From NCBI GenBank assembly GCA_003558105.1, contig PWMS01000088.1, forward strand, positions 1-50,456: 50,456 bases of DNA. Reading direction: 5' to 3'. The DNA is from Mollicutes bacterium. GTDB taxonomy: Bacteria; Bacillota_I; Bacilli_A; Izemoplasmatales; Izemoplasmataceae. The notes beneath the pieces were generated by a model that worked only from the letters and a program-made list of their open reading frames with translations, made no database searches and was not told the DNA's origin. The position numbers and the translations under genes are program-made. Below, one piece after another: positions 42,102 through 50,260 of the stretch (position 1 is its first letter; every line of letters begins with the position of its first letter).

Positions 42102-42470
42102 TTAACTGATATCGATGCGTACAATCGCATCGTCGCTAACAATATGAATTTTTGTACCTCTTGCGTGTTTCATGAGCATCTTGATTTCTTCTAAATCGAC
42201 GTCTTCGCCTAGCTTTTCGTTCAATTTTGCAAACTTGTTCGTAAAATTAAAGGAAAAACTAAACAACCATAAGGGAATCGGAAAGATAAAAAGCATCCGT
42301 AAAAAGGAGTTTAACGCCGCCGATTCATCGGGTAAGGTGATCCGCATTCTTAGATAACGCGCTCTTCTTAGTTTCTTGATCGATGGCTTGCTTTTATACA
42401 TGGCATCATAAGCATCTTGTGTGGTTATCTCACCATGATACAGTGTACTTAAAATTTCATTTTCCGGCAT
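42102..42470 (-). CDS. SHOCT-like protein with hydrophobic segment, first gene of the operon
   Basis: A 122-residue protein with LYHGEITTQDAYDAMY at the N-terminus (the SHOCT-like helix), a basic stretch (IKKLRRARYLRMRI), a hydrophobic run of about 20 residues (FLRMLFIFPIPLWLFSFSF) and a C-terminal part aligned with the 126-residue neighbour. It appears to be a membrane-attached paralog of the third gene, with the middle strand region turned into a membrane segment. The ribosome site GAGGTGAT precedes ATG 42470. It might hold the complex at the membrane while the DUF2089 protein binds DNA, but this is inference. Confidence 0.68.
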   Translation of the reverse strand: MPENEILSTLYHGEITTQDAYDAMYKSKPSIKKLRRARYLRMRITLPDESAALNSFLRMLFIFPIPLWLFSFSFNFTNKFAKLNEKLGEDVDLEEIKMLMKHARGTKIHIVSDDAIVRIDIS

Positions 42471-42480
42471 TTTATCACCT

Positions 42481-42531
42481 CACAAAGGGGTGTAGGTTAA
42501 TTTGATAGGCTCATTATACACCTTGTTTGTG
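42481..42531. promoter_or_regulatory. Inverted repeat over the SHOCT-like/DUF2089 promoter (probable operator)
   Basis: CACAAAGGGGTGTA (42481-42494) and TACACCTTGTTTGTG (42517-42531) are inverted copies with one small mismatch region. They lie on either side of the predicted start of transcription, one arm covering the -10 edge and spacer. An autoregulatory site for the DUF2089 protein is the simplest reading. Confidence 0.55.
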
Positions 42532-42541
42532 ATAAAGTCAA
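42513..42541 (-). promoter_or_regulatory. Sigma-A promoter of the SHOCT-like/DUF2089 operon
   Basis: On the minus strand TTGACT (42536-42541) and a perfect TATAAT (42513-42518) are 17 bases apart. This is the best-matching promoter in the window. Confidence 0.75.
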
Positions 42542-42725
42542 ATATATAGTAATAAAAATCAATTTATTTTATATAAAAGTTAATGAAAACTTAAATTAAA
42601 ATCATAAATATTAATAAAACCTTATTTGTAATCTATTACAGATAGTCAGTTTTGATTGAAAAGGTAGAAATTCCCTTTGTTTTAAGGTATAATAGGTAAG
42701 AAATTAGCGAAGTAAGGTGATTTTA

Positions 42726-45692
42726 ATGGATGCATATCGCGTGGGGATAGATATTGGTTCAACCACTATAAAAGTCGTTGTTTTAGACCGCAATCATACC
42801 ATAATCCATAAGACATACGACCGCCATATGAGTAGTATATCCGCTTCTTTGAAGCGGATGTTTGAGGATTTGAAGCTGCATTTTGGCGCGCAAAAAATGC
42901 ATATTAATTTTACCGGTAGCGCAGGGCTTAGTCTCGCGAAAAATATTGGGGCGCAGTTTACCCAAGAAGTCATCAGTGCTACCAGCGCTTTAAGGCATCA
43001 TGTCGATGACATCGATGTTTGTATCGAACTCGGTGGTGAGGATGCGAAAATTATGTTTTTCGATGGTGCGAACGTCGAACAACGTATGAATGGGACTTGT
43101 GCTGGGGGCACAGGGGCTTTTATCGATCAGATGGCTTCGCTTTTAAATACCGATGCCGCAGGCGTCAATGAACTGGCTAAAAACGCGGAAAAACTGCACG
43201 ATATCGCTTCGCGTTGTGGTGTCTTTGCAAAAACCGATATTCAACCACTGCTCAATCAAGGGGCGCGGAAAGAAGATATCGCCGCTTCAATCTTTCAAGC
43301 GATTGTCAACCAAACGGTGGGCGGTCTTTCCCAAGGTCGAAAAATTCAAGGTAGGGTTGCCTTTTTAGGCGGACCGTTGAGTTTTGCTTCGGAACTTAGA
43401 AAACGGTTTATCGAGTTTTTGCATTTAAAGAATGTTTTCATCCCGGAAAACGGCGAAGTTTTTGTCGCTTTTGGGGCCGCTTTAGAAGCGCAAGAGACGC
43501 CTATTGATATCGTATCGATTATCGACCGCATTAAAGCGTACCGTAAAGCAGGAAAACACAATACCACGCAAACCATCGCGCCCTTATTTGAAGATAAAGC
43601 GGCGTATCAAGCATTTAAAAAACGACATCAAAAAGCGTCTTTGGACCGCACGCCCTTGCAGCAGTATAAGGGCAATGCTTACTTGGGCATCGATGCTGGT
43701 TCAACGACGACAAAAATGGTGTTGATGGGTGAAAATCATGAGCTATTGCATGAATATTACGCCCACAACCGTGGCAATCCCGTAGAGTTGGTCAAACAGG
43801 CCTTGCTCGCTTTATACGCTGAATTGCCCGCGGGGATCGTCATTAAAAAAGCGTATTCCACCGGTTATGGTGAAGCGCTTATTAAAAACGCTTTTCATCT
43901 GGATGGTTCTGAGGTTGAAACAATCTGTCATTACAATGCGGCTAAATTTTTTAATGAGGATGTTTCCTTTGTCGTCGATATCGGCGGACAAGATATGAAA
44001 TGTTTTAAAGTTGAAAACGGGGTTATCACCTCGATTGTCTTAAATGAAGCTTGTAGTAGTGGTTGTGGCTCGTTCATCGAAACATTTAGTGAGTCTTTAG
44101 GCTATTAAATAAAGGATTTCGCAAAGCTCGCCATTCGCAGTAAAGCGCCGGTTGACCTTGGTTCGCGTTGCACGGTGTTTATGAATTCTAGTGTCAAACA
44201 AGCGCAAGCCGATGCGGCTAAGACCGAAGATATTTCTGCGGGTTTGGCGATTAGTGTGGTAAAGAATGCGCTTTATAAAGTGATTCGTGCCCACGATGTT
44301 ACAGAAGAATACGGCGATAAAATCTTGGTTCAAGGTGGGACCTTTAACAACGATGCGGTTTTAAGAGCTTTTGAAAGAGAAACCGGTGTGATGGTTACCC
44401 GTCCGGAGATTGCCGGTTTGATGGGGGCCTTTGGCGCCGCTTTGCTGGCACAAAAAGAAAGTACAAAAGAAAACCATACCAGCCTACTCTCCCCACACGC
44501 CTTAAAAACGTTTACCTACGATACCCGCCGCGCGATTTGTAATAAATGTGAAAACCGGTGTCCTTTAACGATAAATATGTTTAACGACGGTAAAAAATAT
44601 ATCAGTGGCAACCGCTGTGAGAAGGGCGCAAATTTAAATGTGTCGTTTGATGAACTACCGAATTTATATCTTTATAAATATCAAAAGTTACACAACTATC
44701 AAAACTTACCAAAGAAAGATTATCAAGGCACGATAGGCTTGCCTTTGGTTATGAACATGTATGAAAACATTCCTTTTTGGGTGCCGTTTTTTAGCGCTTT
44801 AAAGCTTCGAACCATCTTTTCGGATCGTTCCAGTAAAAAGCTGTATGAAAAAGGGCAAGATACGATTCCCAGCGACACGATATGCTATCCCGCAAAACTA
44901 GCCCACGGTCATATCGAATCGCTTTATGAGAAAAAACCCGATATTATCTTTTATCCCAATATCCCTTATAACATCTTGGAAAAGGTGCATGCCGATAACC
45001 ATTATAACTGTCCGGTGGTGGCGCATTATCCCGAGGTTGTCGAGGCGAATATGACGCATTTAGATTTGGATAATTTCTTACAACCCTATCTCACCATGAA
45101 CGATAAAAAACGGTTTGTCGATGAAGTGCATACCATGTTAAAACCGTATTTCAACGTTAGTAAACATACGATGAAAATGGCTTTTGACCAGGGCATGGAA
45201 AGTTACCAAGCGTTTCGAAAAGAGGTTCAAGAAGAAGGCGAACGCGCTTTGGCTTATGCTAAAGCGCATAATCTTAACACCTTGGTACTGGCGGGAAGAC
45301 CTTACCATATCGATCCTGAAATCAACCACGGCATCCCGAAACTTATCCGCTCTTTAAACGTCGTTGTGATCAGTGAAGATGCCATCAACCATTTACACGA
45401 TGAGAAAGACGTCGATGTGTTAAATCAGTGGACATATCATACCAGGTTATATGATAGTGCCCGCGTTGTGGCGGGCTTGAACGCGCGGGTTAATATGGTC
45501 CAGTTGGTCAGTTTTGGTTGTGGATTGGATGCCATTACCAGCGATGAAGTTAAACTGATCTTAGAAAAAGAAGGCAAGTTATATACCCAAATTAAAATCG
45601 ATGAAATCAGCAATCTTGGTGCGGTTAATATCCGTTTAAGAAGTTTGCTCTCAACGATGAATGAAGAGGCGAAAGACCATGGCAGAACTTAA
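42726..45692 (+). pseudogene. 2-hydroxyacyl-CoA dehydratase activase with DUF2229 domain, interrupted by in-frame TAA
   Basis: Read through, this is a 988-residue protein. Two ASKHA ATPase (BcrAD/BadFG) units are seen: [15 protein letters not shown] with [14 protein letters not shown], and [18 protein letters not shown] with [11 protein letters not shown] and [11 protein letters not shown]. After the ATPase comes a DUF2229 part with the cysteine cluster CNKCENRCPL and CYPAKLAHGHIESL. Codon 461 is TAA (44106-44108), between SLGY and IKDFAKLA. The sequence beyond it (DLGSRCTVFMNS) is the normal continuation in the same frame. Activases use ATP to push one electron into the dehydratase, or act in an uncharacterised Firmicutes branch. 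The AT-rich 250 bases upstream hold a TATAAT (42689-42694) but no clear -35. The next gene overlaps its end. Confidence 0.85.
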
Positions 45693-46950
45693 ATACGACC
45701 GAGGTGGGCGCTTGCTTTTTACCGAAGCGATGCGCAAAGAATATACCATCTTAATCCCGCAGATGGCTCCGTATCATTTTGAGTATTTTGTCCAAGCGTT
45801 CAATACCGAAGGCTATCAAGCAGAATTGTTAAAAACCACCGACTACAGCCTCATCCACGAAGGGATGAAATATGCGCACAACGATATTTGTATCCCAGCG
45901 ATGCTGGTGATTGGCCAATTTATCGATGCGATTAAAAAACGAAAGCATGACCAAGATAAAGTGGCGCTGATCATCACCCAAACCGGGGGTGGGTGTCGGG
46001 CGAGCAACTACATCAATTTGCTTCGAAAAGCCTTGAAAAAAGCGAAACTCGAATTTGTCCCGATCATATCTTTAAACGCCGGCGGCCTTGAGAAAAACCC
46101 TGGGTTTAAAGTATCGCCGCGGTTATTACATAAATTGCACGATGCGATGATTATCGGCGATTTGGTCATGACCCTGGTCCACCAAACCAGACCTTATGAA
46201 GCCTACGCAGGCCATGTCGATCAGTTAAAAGTGAAAATCGATAAGGATCTAGAAACCTATTTTAACCATAAAACACTTTTTAGCTGGAAACGCAGCAAGA
46301 AAAAGATGTTAGAAATTTTAAAAGCGTTTCAAAAGGTTAAAACCATTGATCAAGTCAAACCAAAAGTCGGTATTGTCGGTGAGATATATGTTAAGTATTC
46401 ACCCCTTGGCAACAATCACTTAGAAGAAACCTTGGAAAAAGAAGGGGTTGAGGTGGTTGTCCCGCCTTTATACGATTTCTTTTTATACAGCTTTGACTCG
46501 CGCGCCCATGATATCAAACGCTACGGCGGCCGCAAGGCAGAAAGATGGCTTTTAAAAGCGATTGTTTGGTATGTCGAGATCCGTCGCGAAAAAATTCGTA
46601 AAGCGATTAAAAAACACGGCTTTGAAGCCGCGATTTCTTACAAAAAATTAAAAAGTCTCGTCCACAAGGTTATCGATGTTGGGACCCACACGGGTGAAGG
46701 TTGGCTTTTAACCGCTGAGATGATCGATCTCATTCACCATGGCGCGCCCAATATTGTATGTACCCAACCCTTTGGGTGCTTGCCCAATCATATCGCCGGC
46801 AAAGGGATGTTTAAGAAACTGAAAAGCCTCCATCCAGAAAGCAACATTGTTGCGATTGATTACGATACCTCCGCCTCACGCATCAATCAACTAAACCGAA
46901 TTAACTTAATGGTTTCCAACGCCTTTAGAAAATTAAAGGAAGGAAAATAA
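45679..46950 (+). CDS. 2-hydroxyacyl-CoA dehydratase (HgdB-type) component paired with the activase
   Basis: A 423-residue protein. Signatures of the dehydratase D-component branch are ILIPQMAPYHFEYF, NDICIPAMLVIGQ, TGGGCRASNYINLL, VGIVGEIYVKYSP, GTHTGEGWLLTAEM and CTQPFGCLPNHIAGKGM. Cysteines in CIPA, GGGCR, CTQPFGC are likely ligands for a [4Fe-4S] cluster. In many Firmicutes this part is fused to the activase in one long protein; here it is a separate gene overlapping the activase by 14 bases. ATG 45679 is chosen because GAAGAGGCG precedes it. Substrate unknown: the branch lacks a proven reaction although the chemistry would be radical dehydration of a 2-hydroxyacyl-CoA. Confidence 0.85.
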   Translation: MAELKYDRGGRLLFTEAMRKEYTILIPQMAPYHFEYFVQAFNTEGYQAELLKTTDYSLIHEGMKYAHNDICIPAMLVIGQFIDAIKKRKHDQDKVALIITQTGGGCRASNYINLLRKALKKAKLEFVPIISLNAGGLEKNPGFKVSPRLLHKLHDAMIIGDLVMTLVHQTRPYEAYAGHVDQLKVKIDKDLETYFNHKTLFSWKRSKKKMLEILKAFQKVKTIDQVKPKVGIVGEIYVKYSPLGNNHLEETLEKEGVEVVVPPLYDFFLYSFDSRAHDIKRYGGRKAERWLLKAIVWYVEIRREKIRKAIKKHGFEAAISYKKLKSLVHKVIDVGTHTGEGWLLTAEMIDLIHHGAPNIVCTQPFGCLPNHIAGKGMFKKLKSLHPESNIVAIDYDTSASRINQLNRINLMVSNAFRKLKEGK

Positions 46951-46951
46951 T

Positions 46952-48064
46952 ATGCGATTCAAAACAAATTTTACCGCCCAAAACAGCGACGCTAGATGTG
47001 GCGAAATACATTTACCGAGTGGGACTTACAAAACCCCGCTTTTTATGCCTGTTGGTACGCAAGCGACCGTCAAGACACTGGATGTTGAGGAAATTGAGGC
47101 GGTCTCTTCTGGGGTTATCTTGGGCAATACTTACCATTTGTGGTTAGAACCGGGCGCTGATATCGTCGCCAACCACGGTGGCATTAAAGGTTTTATGCAT
47201 TGGCATAAAGGGCTTTTAACCGATAGTGGGGGCTACCAAGTCTTCTCTTTGGCCAACAACCGTAACATTGCAGAAGAAGGGGTTTATTTTAAACACCACA
47301 AAAGTGGTGATGCCTTATTTTTAAGCCCTGAAAAAAGCATCGCAATCCAAGAAAAACTCGGTGCTGATATGATTATGAGTTTTGATGAATGCCCACCTTT
47401 CGATGCCTCGTATGCTTATATGAAAGACAGCGTTGAACGTACCACGCGTTGGGCACAGCGCGGTAAAGCCGTCCATCAAAAAGAAGACCAAGCGCTGTTT
47501 GGTATCATTCAAGGCGGTCCTTTTGAAGATTTACGCATGGCGAGTTTAGAAGCTTTAAAGAAGCTTAACTTCGCTGGGTATGCGATTGGGGGCTTAAGCG
47601 TAGGCGAAAGTAAAGCAGAAATGTATAAAATCCTACAGTATATCACCCCAAAAATGCCTAAGGATAAACCGCGTTATCTGATGGGCGTTGGCACGCCCGA
47701 TGATATTTTTGCGGCCATCGAAGCGGGCATCGATATGTTTGATTGTGTCAATCCAACAAGGTTAGCCAGACACGGTAGTGCTTATACTTTGGATGGGCAA
47801 ATACCAATCAAAGCGGCGCGTTATAAAGAAGATTACCGCAAGCTTGATGAAACCTGTGATTGTAAGGTTTGTTCGACTTATACGAGAAGTTATCTTCGCC
47901 ATTTATTTAAAGCGCAAGAAACCCTCGGTCCGCGTTTGATTACCTACCATAACCTATATTTTTTGAAACGCTTAATGGAAAATATCCAAAAATCGATTGA
48001 AGAAAATCGATTTTCTACTTACAAAAATGAATTTTTAGCACGCTTTTATGCAAAAACTCCTTAG
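46952..48064 (+). CDS. tgt: Queuine/preQ1 tRNA-guanine transglycosylase
   Basis: A 370-residue barrel enzyme that exchanges guanine 34 for preQ1 in tRNAs with GUN anticodons. TPLFMPVGTQATVK opens the barrel; LTDSGGYQVFSL holds the general-base aspartate, IIQGGP and AIGGLSVGE bind the base, and GIDMFDCVNPTRLARHG holds the nucleophile aspartate. The zinc site is CDCKVC followed by a histidine in YLRHLF. It starts one base after the dehydratase stop with AAAGGAAGG in front, so it is probably in the same transcript. It pairs with queA in the queuosine pathway. Confidence 0.96.
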   Translation: MRFKTNFTAQNSDARCGEIHLPSGTYKTPLFMPVGTQATVKTLDVEEIEAVSSGVILGNTYHLWLEPGADIVANHGGIKGFMHWHKGLLTDSGGYQVFSLANNRNIAEEGVYFKHHKSGDALFLSPEKSIAIQEKLGADMIMSFDECPPFDASYAYMKDSVERTTRWAQRGKAVHQKEDQALFGIIQGGPFEDLRMASLEALKKLNFAGYAIGGLSVGESKAEMYKILQYITPKMPKDKPRYLMGVGTPDDIFAAIEAGIDMFDCVNPTRLARHGSAYTLDGQIPIKAARYKEDYRKLDETCDCKVCSTYTRSYLRHLFKAQETLGPRLITYHNLYFLKRLMENIQKSIEENRFSTYKNEFLARFYAKTP

Positions 48065-48085
48065 TTTTTGCGTGCTTTGTATTTT
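48037..48085 (+). terminator. Terminator after tgt
   Basis: CAAAAACT (48051-48058) pairs with AGTTTTTG (48063-48070), extended by an outer AGCACG/CGTGCT pair, then a T-rich tail. Confidence 0.7.
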
Positions 48086-48110
48086 ATTATCCTAGATAAT
48101 ACGTTATAAT
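48085..48110 (+). promoter_or_regulatory. ftsZ promoter with palindrome in the spacer
   Basis: TATTATC (48085-48091) and GATAATA (48095-48101) form a perfect seven-bp palindrome around three bases. It sits directly before TATAAT (48105-48110). The -35 is weak and would overlap its left arm, so a bound protein would block the promoter. Confidence 0.5.
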
Positions 48111-48139
48111 AACGGTAAAGATTTGATGGAGGTCATACT

Positions 48140-49321
48140 ATGTTCGAAGACAACGATCAATTTCACCAAAAACCCTCAATTAAAGTCATCGGCGTTGGTG
48201 GTGGTGGGGGTAACGCCGTCAACCGCATGATTGAAAATGAAGTAAGAGGCGTCGAATTTGTTGCCATTAATACCGATGCACAAGTCTTGCGCCTATCGAA
48301 GGCCGACATCAGACTTCAAATCGGTAAAATGTTGACCCGCGGTTTAGGCGCTGGGGCTGATCCTGAAATTGGCCGCCGGGCAGCTGTGGAAAGTGAAGAT
48401 GAAATTCGTGAACTTTTACAAGATACCGACATGGTATTCATCACCGCTGGTATGGGTGGTGGCACCGGTACAGGCGCTGTTCCGGTTATCGCGAAAATCG
48501 CCCGCGAAGTCGGATGTTTAACCATTGGTATCGTTACAAAACCCTTTAAATTCGAAGGCCGTCGTCGTGTGGCGACCGCACTAGAAGGTTTAGATGCGCT
48601 GAAACCTTACGTTGATACCATGATTATCATCCCTAACGATCGTTTGTTATATGTCGTCGATCGCAATACTTCCATGCTTGAGGCGTTTCGTGAAGCCGAT
48701 AATGTCTTACGTCAAGGGGTGCAGGGCATCGCAGAAATTATCACCGTCCCTGGTTTGATCAACGTTGATTTTGCGGATGTAAAAACGGTTATGAAAGACA
48801 AAGGAACCGCCCTTATGGGTATCGGAATTGCCTCTGGTGAAGACCGTGCCGTAGACGCCGCGAAAAAAGCGATTGAATCGCCCTTATTAGATGCCAATAT
48901 CGATGGCGCAACCGATGCGATTGTCAATGTTACAAGCGGCACAGGCATCGCGCTTTGGGAAGTGACCGAAGCGATTGAAAGCATTCAAGCTGCATCCAGC
49001 ACTGAAATCAACATCATCCATGGCGCCACCATCAACCAAGACCTCGAAGATGAGGTCATTGTTACGGTGATTGCGGCGGGCTTCGATGAAAACCGCCATA
49101 TCGAAATCGAAACCTTAGGCGAAAGCGATTATGTCGAAGTTAAAGACGCCCCTGAGGTGAACGATGACAATGATATCCCTGAGACAAAAGCGAAGAAAAA
49201 AGGCAAGAAAAAAGCCAAAAAACAAAAAGCGATAGAAGAACTTAAAGAAAAAGAAGAAAAAGAAGACGATGAGACCCGTAAATCCACGATACCATCGTGG
49301 TTAAAGAGTCGCTTTAAATAA
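48140..49321 (+). CDS. ftsZ: Cell division protein FtsZ
   Basis: A 393-residue tubulin-like GTPase that forms the Z-ring. [18 protein letters not shown] begins the GTP site, the tubulin signature is [15 protein letters not shown], and the T7-type [10 protein letters not shown] segment supplies the catalytic aspartate. After residue about 320 comes a lysine/glutamate-rich linker, and the tail ends [10 protein letters not shown], the conserved peptide that binds SepF or FtsA. GATGGAGG precedes the ATG. Its stop overlaps the start of yggS. No ftsA is adjacent, consistent with SepF being the membrane anchor. Confidence 0.97.
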   Translation: MFEDNDQFHQKPSIKVIGVGGGGGNAVNRMIENEVRGVEFVAINTDAQVLRLSKADIRLQIGKMLTRGLGAGADPEIGRRAAVESEDEIRELLQDTDMVFITAGMGGGTGTGAVPVIAKIAREVGCLTIGIVTKPFKFEGRRRVATALEGLDALKPYVDTMIIIPNDRLLYVVDRNTSMLEAFREADNVLRQGVQGIAEIITVPGLINVDFADVKTVMKDKGTALMGIGIASGEDRAVDAAKKAIESPLLDANIDGATDAIVNVTSGTGIALWEVTEAIESIQAASSTEINIIHGATINQDLEDEVIVTVIAAGFDENRHIEIETLGESDYVEVKDAPEVNDDNDIPETKAKKKGKKKAKKQKAIEELKEKEEKEDDETRKSTIPSWLKSRFK

Positions 49322-49953
49322 TGGTTAACCAAACCCTCATCAAAGAACTCCAAACCAACCATCCCGATGTTACCATCGTCATGGCCTCAAAATATATTGA
49401 GGTGAAAGATTATCAGCCTTTTATCGATGCGGGTATTAAAGATTTTGGCGAATCCCGAGTGGAAAGCTTTATCGAGAAATACCCATCGCTTAAAGCCTAT
49501 CCCATCACCCACCATTTTTTAGGGACCTTGCAGACAAAAAAGGTGAAAAAGTGTATCAACGAAATCGATTGTCTCCATAGTTTAGACCGTTTGAAACTGG
49601 CCAAGGAAATCCAAAAACGACGGGATAAACCCTTGCCTTGTTTCATTCAAGTGAATATTTCCAATGAAGACCAAAAACACGGGATAACCCCAACGAGAGT
49701 TCCTGGATTTTTAGAGGAACTTAAAGCTTACGATAACATTAAAGTTATCGGCCTGATGGGCATGGCTGAACTCACCGATGATCGCGATCAGATTGCGGAT
49801 CAATTCGATACTTTAAAGCAATTATTAACCCGCTTGAAAAAAGCCTATCCCGAGATTAAATACTTATCGATGGGCATGACCAATGATTATCCGATTGCCT
49901 TAGAAAAAGGCGCAACGCACCTGCGTTTAGGGCGCGTTTTACTGGGAGGTTAA
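49321..49953 (+). CDS. yggS: YggS-family pyridoxal-5'-phosphate homeostasis protein
   Basis: A 210-residue single-domain PLP-binding barrel. The PLP lysine is in VMASKYIE (usually VAVSK), followed by DFGESRVESFIEK, HFLGTLQTKKVKK, PCFIQVNISNEDQKHGI, VIGLMGMAE, LSMGMTNDYPIAL and LRLGRVLLG. It has no known catalysis and buffers free PLP. It begins in the ftsZ stop (TAATG) and is followed directly by sepF, as in the ylm cluster of Gram-positive bacteria. Confidence 0.95.
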   Translation: MVNQTLIKELQTNHPDVTIVMASKYIEVKDYQPFIDAGIKDFGESRVESFIEKYPSLKAYPITHHFLGTLQTKKVKKCINEIDCLHSLDRLKLAKEIQKRRDKPLPCFIQVNISNEDQKHGITPTRVPGFLEELKAYDNIKVIGLMGMAELTDDRDQIADQFDTLKQLLTRLKKAYPEIKYLSMGMTNDYPIALEKGATHLRLGRVLLGG

Positions 49954-50255
49954 TGATGAAATCCTCAAAGAAAAAAATAAAACCGGCATACGACCGTACC
50001 GAATTCATCAAGGTTGATGCAGAGACCAACGTTTTTGACTTGGCCGATAAACTGCTTTACCGCCAACCGTTGATATTAAATTTTGAAGATTTTGATGTGA
50101 TCGAATCAAACCGCATCATCGTCTTTTTATCGGGCGTTATCTACGCGCTTGATGGGAATGTGGAAGTCATCCGTGATAAAATCATGGCCTTTGCGACAAA
50201 AAAAGATTTAAAAGATAAATCACTACGAAAATTTATTAACAAATATAAGGAGTAA
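49953..50255 (+). CDS. sepF: Cell division protein SepF
   Basis: A 100-residue protein, shorter than B. subtilis SepF (about 150) because the N-terminal membrane-binding helix and linker are reduced to a basic lead (KSSKKKIKPAYDRTEF). The globular core is complete: VFDLADKLLYRQPLILNFE, RIIVFLSGVIYALDGNVEVI. SepF tethers FtsZ to the membrane by binding the FtsZ tail. Without a clear amphipathic N-terminal helix, membrane binding may use the basic lead or a partner. GGGAGG is closer to optimal for the second ATG (49956) than the first. Confidence 0.9.
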   Translation: MMKSSKKKIKPAYDRTEFIKVDAETNVFDLADKLLYRQPLILNFEDFDVIESNRIIVFLSGVIYALDGNVEVIRDKIMAFATKKDLKDKSLRKFINKYKE

Positions 50256-50260
50256 TCATC

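Noticed and set aside
42540-42720. AT-rich spacer before the activase as a replication origin or small RNA gene
   Set aside because: No DnaA-box cluster, strong hairpin or terminator is visible; it looks like an ordinary AT-rich upstream region.
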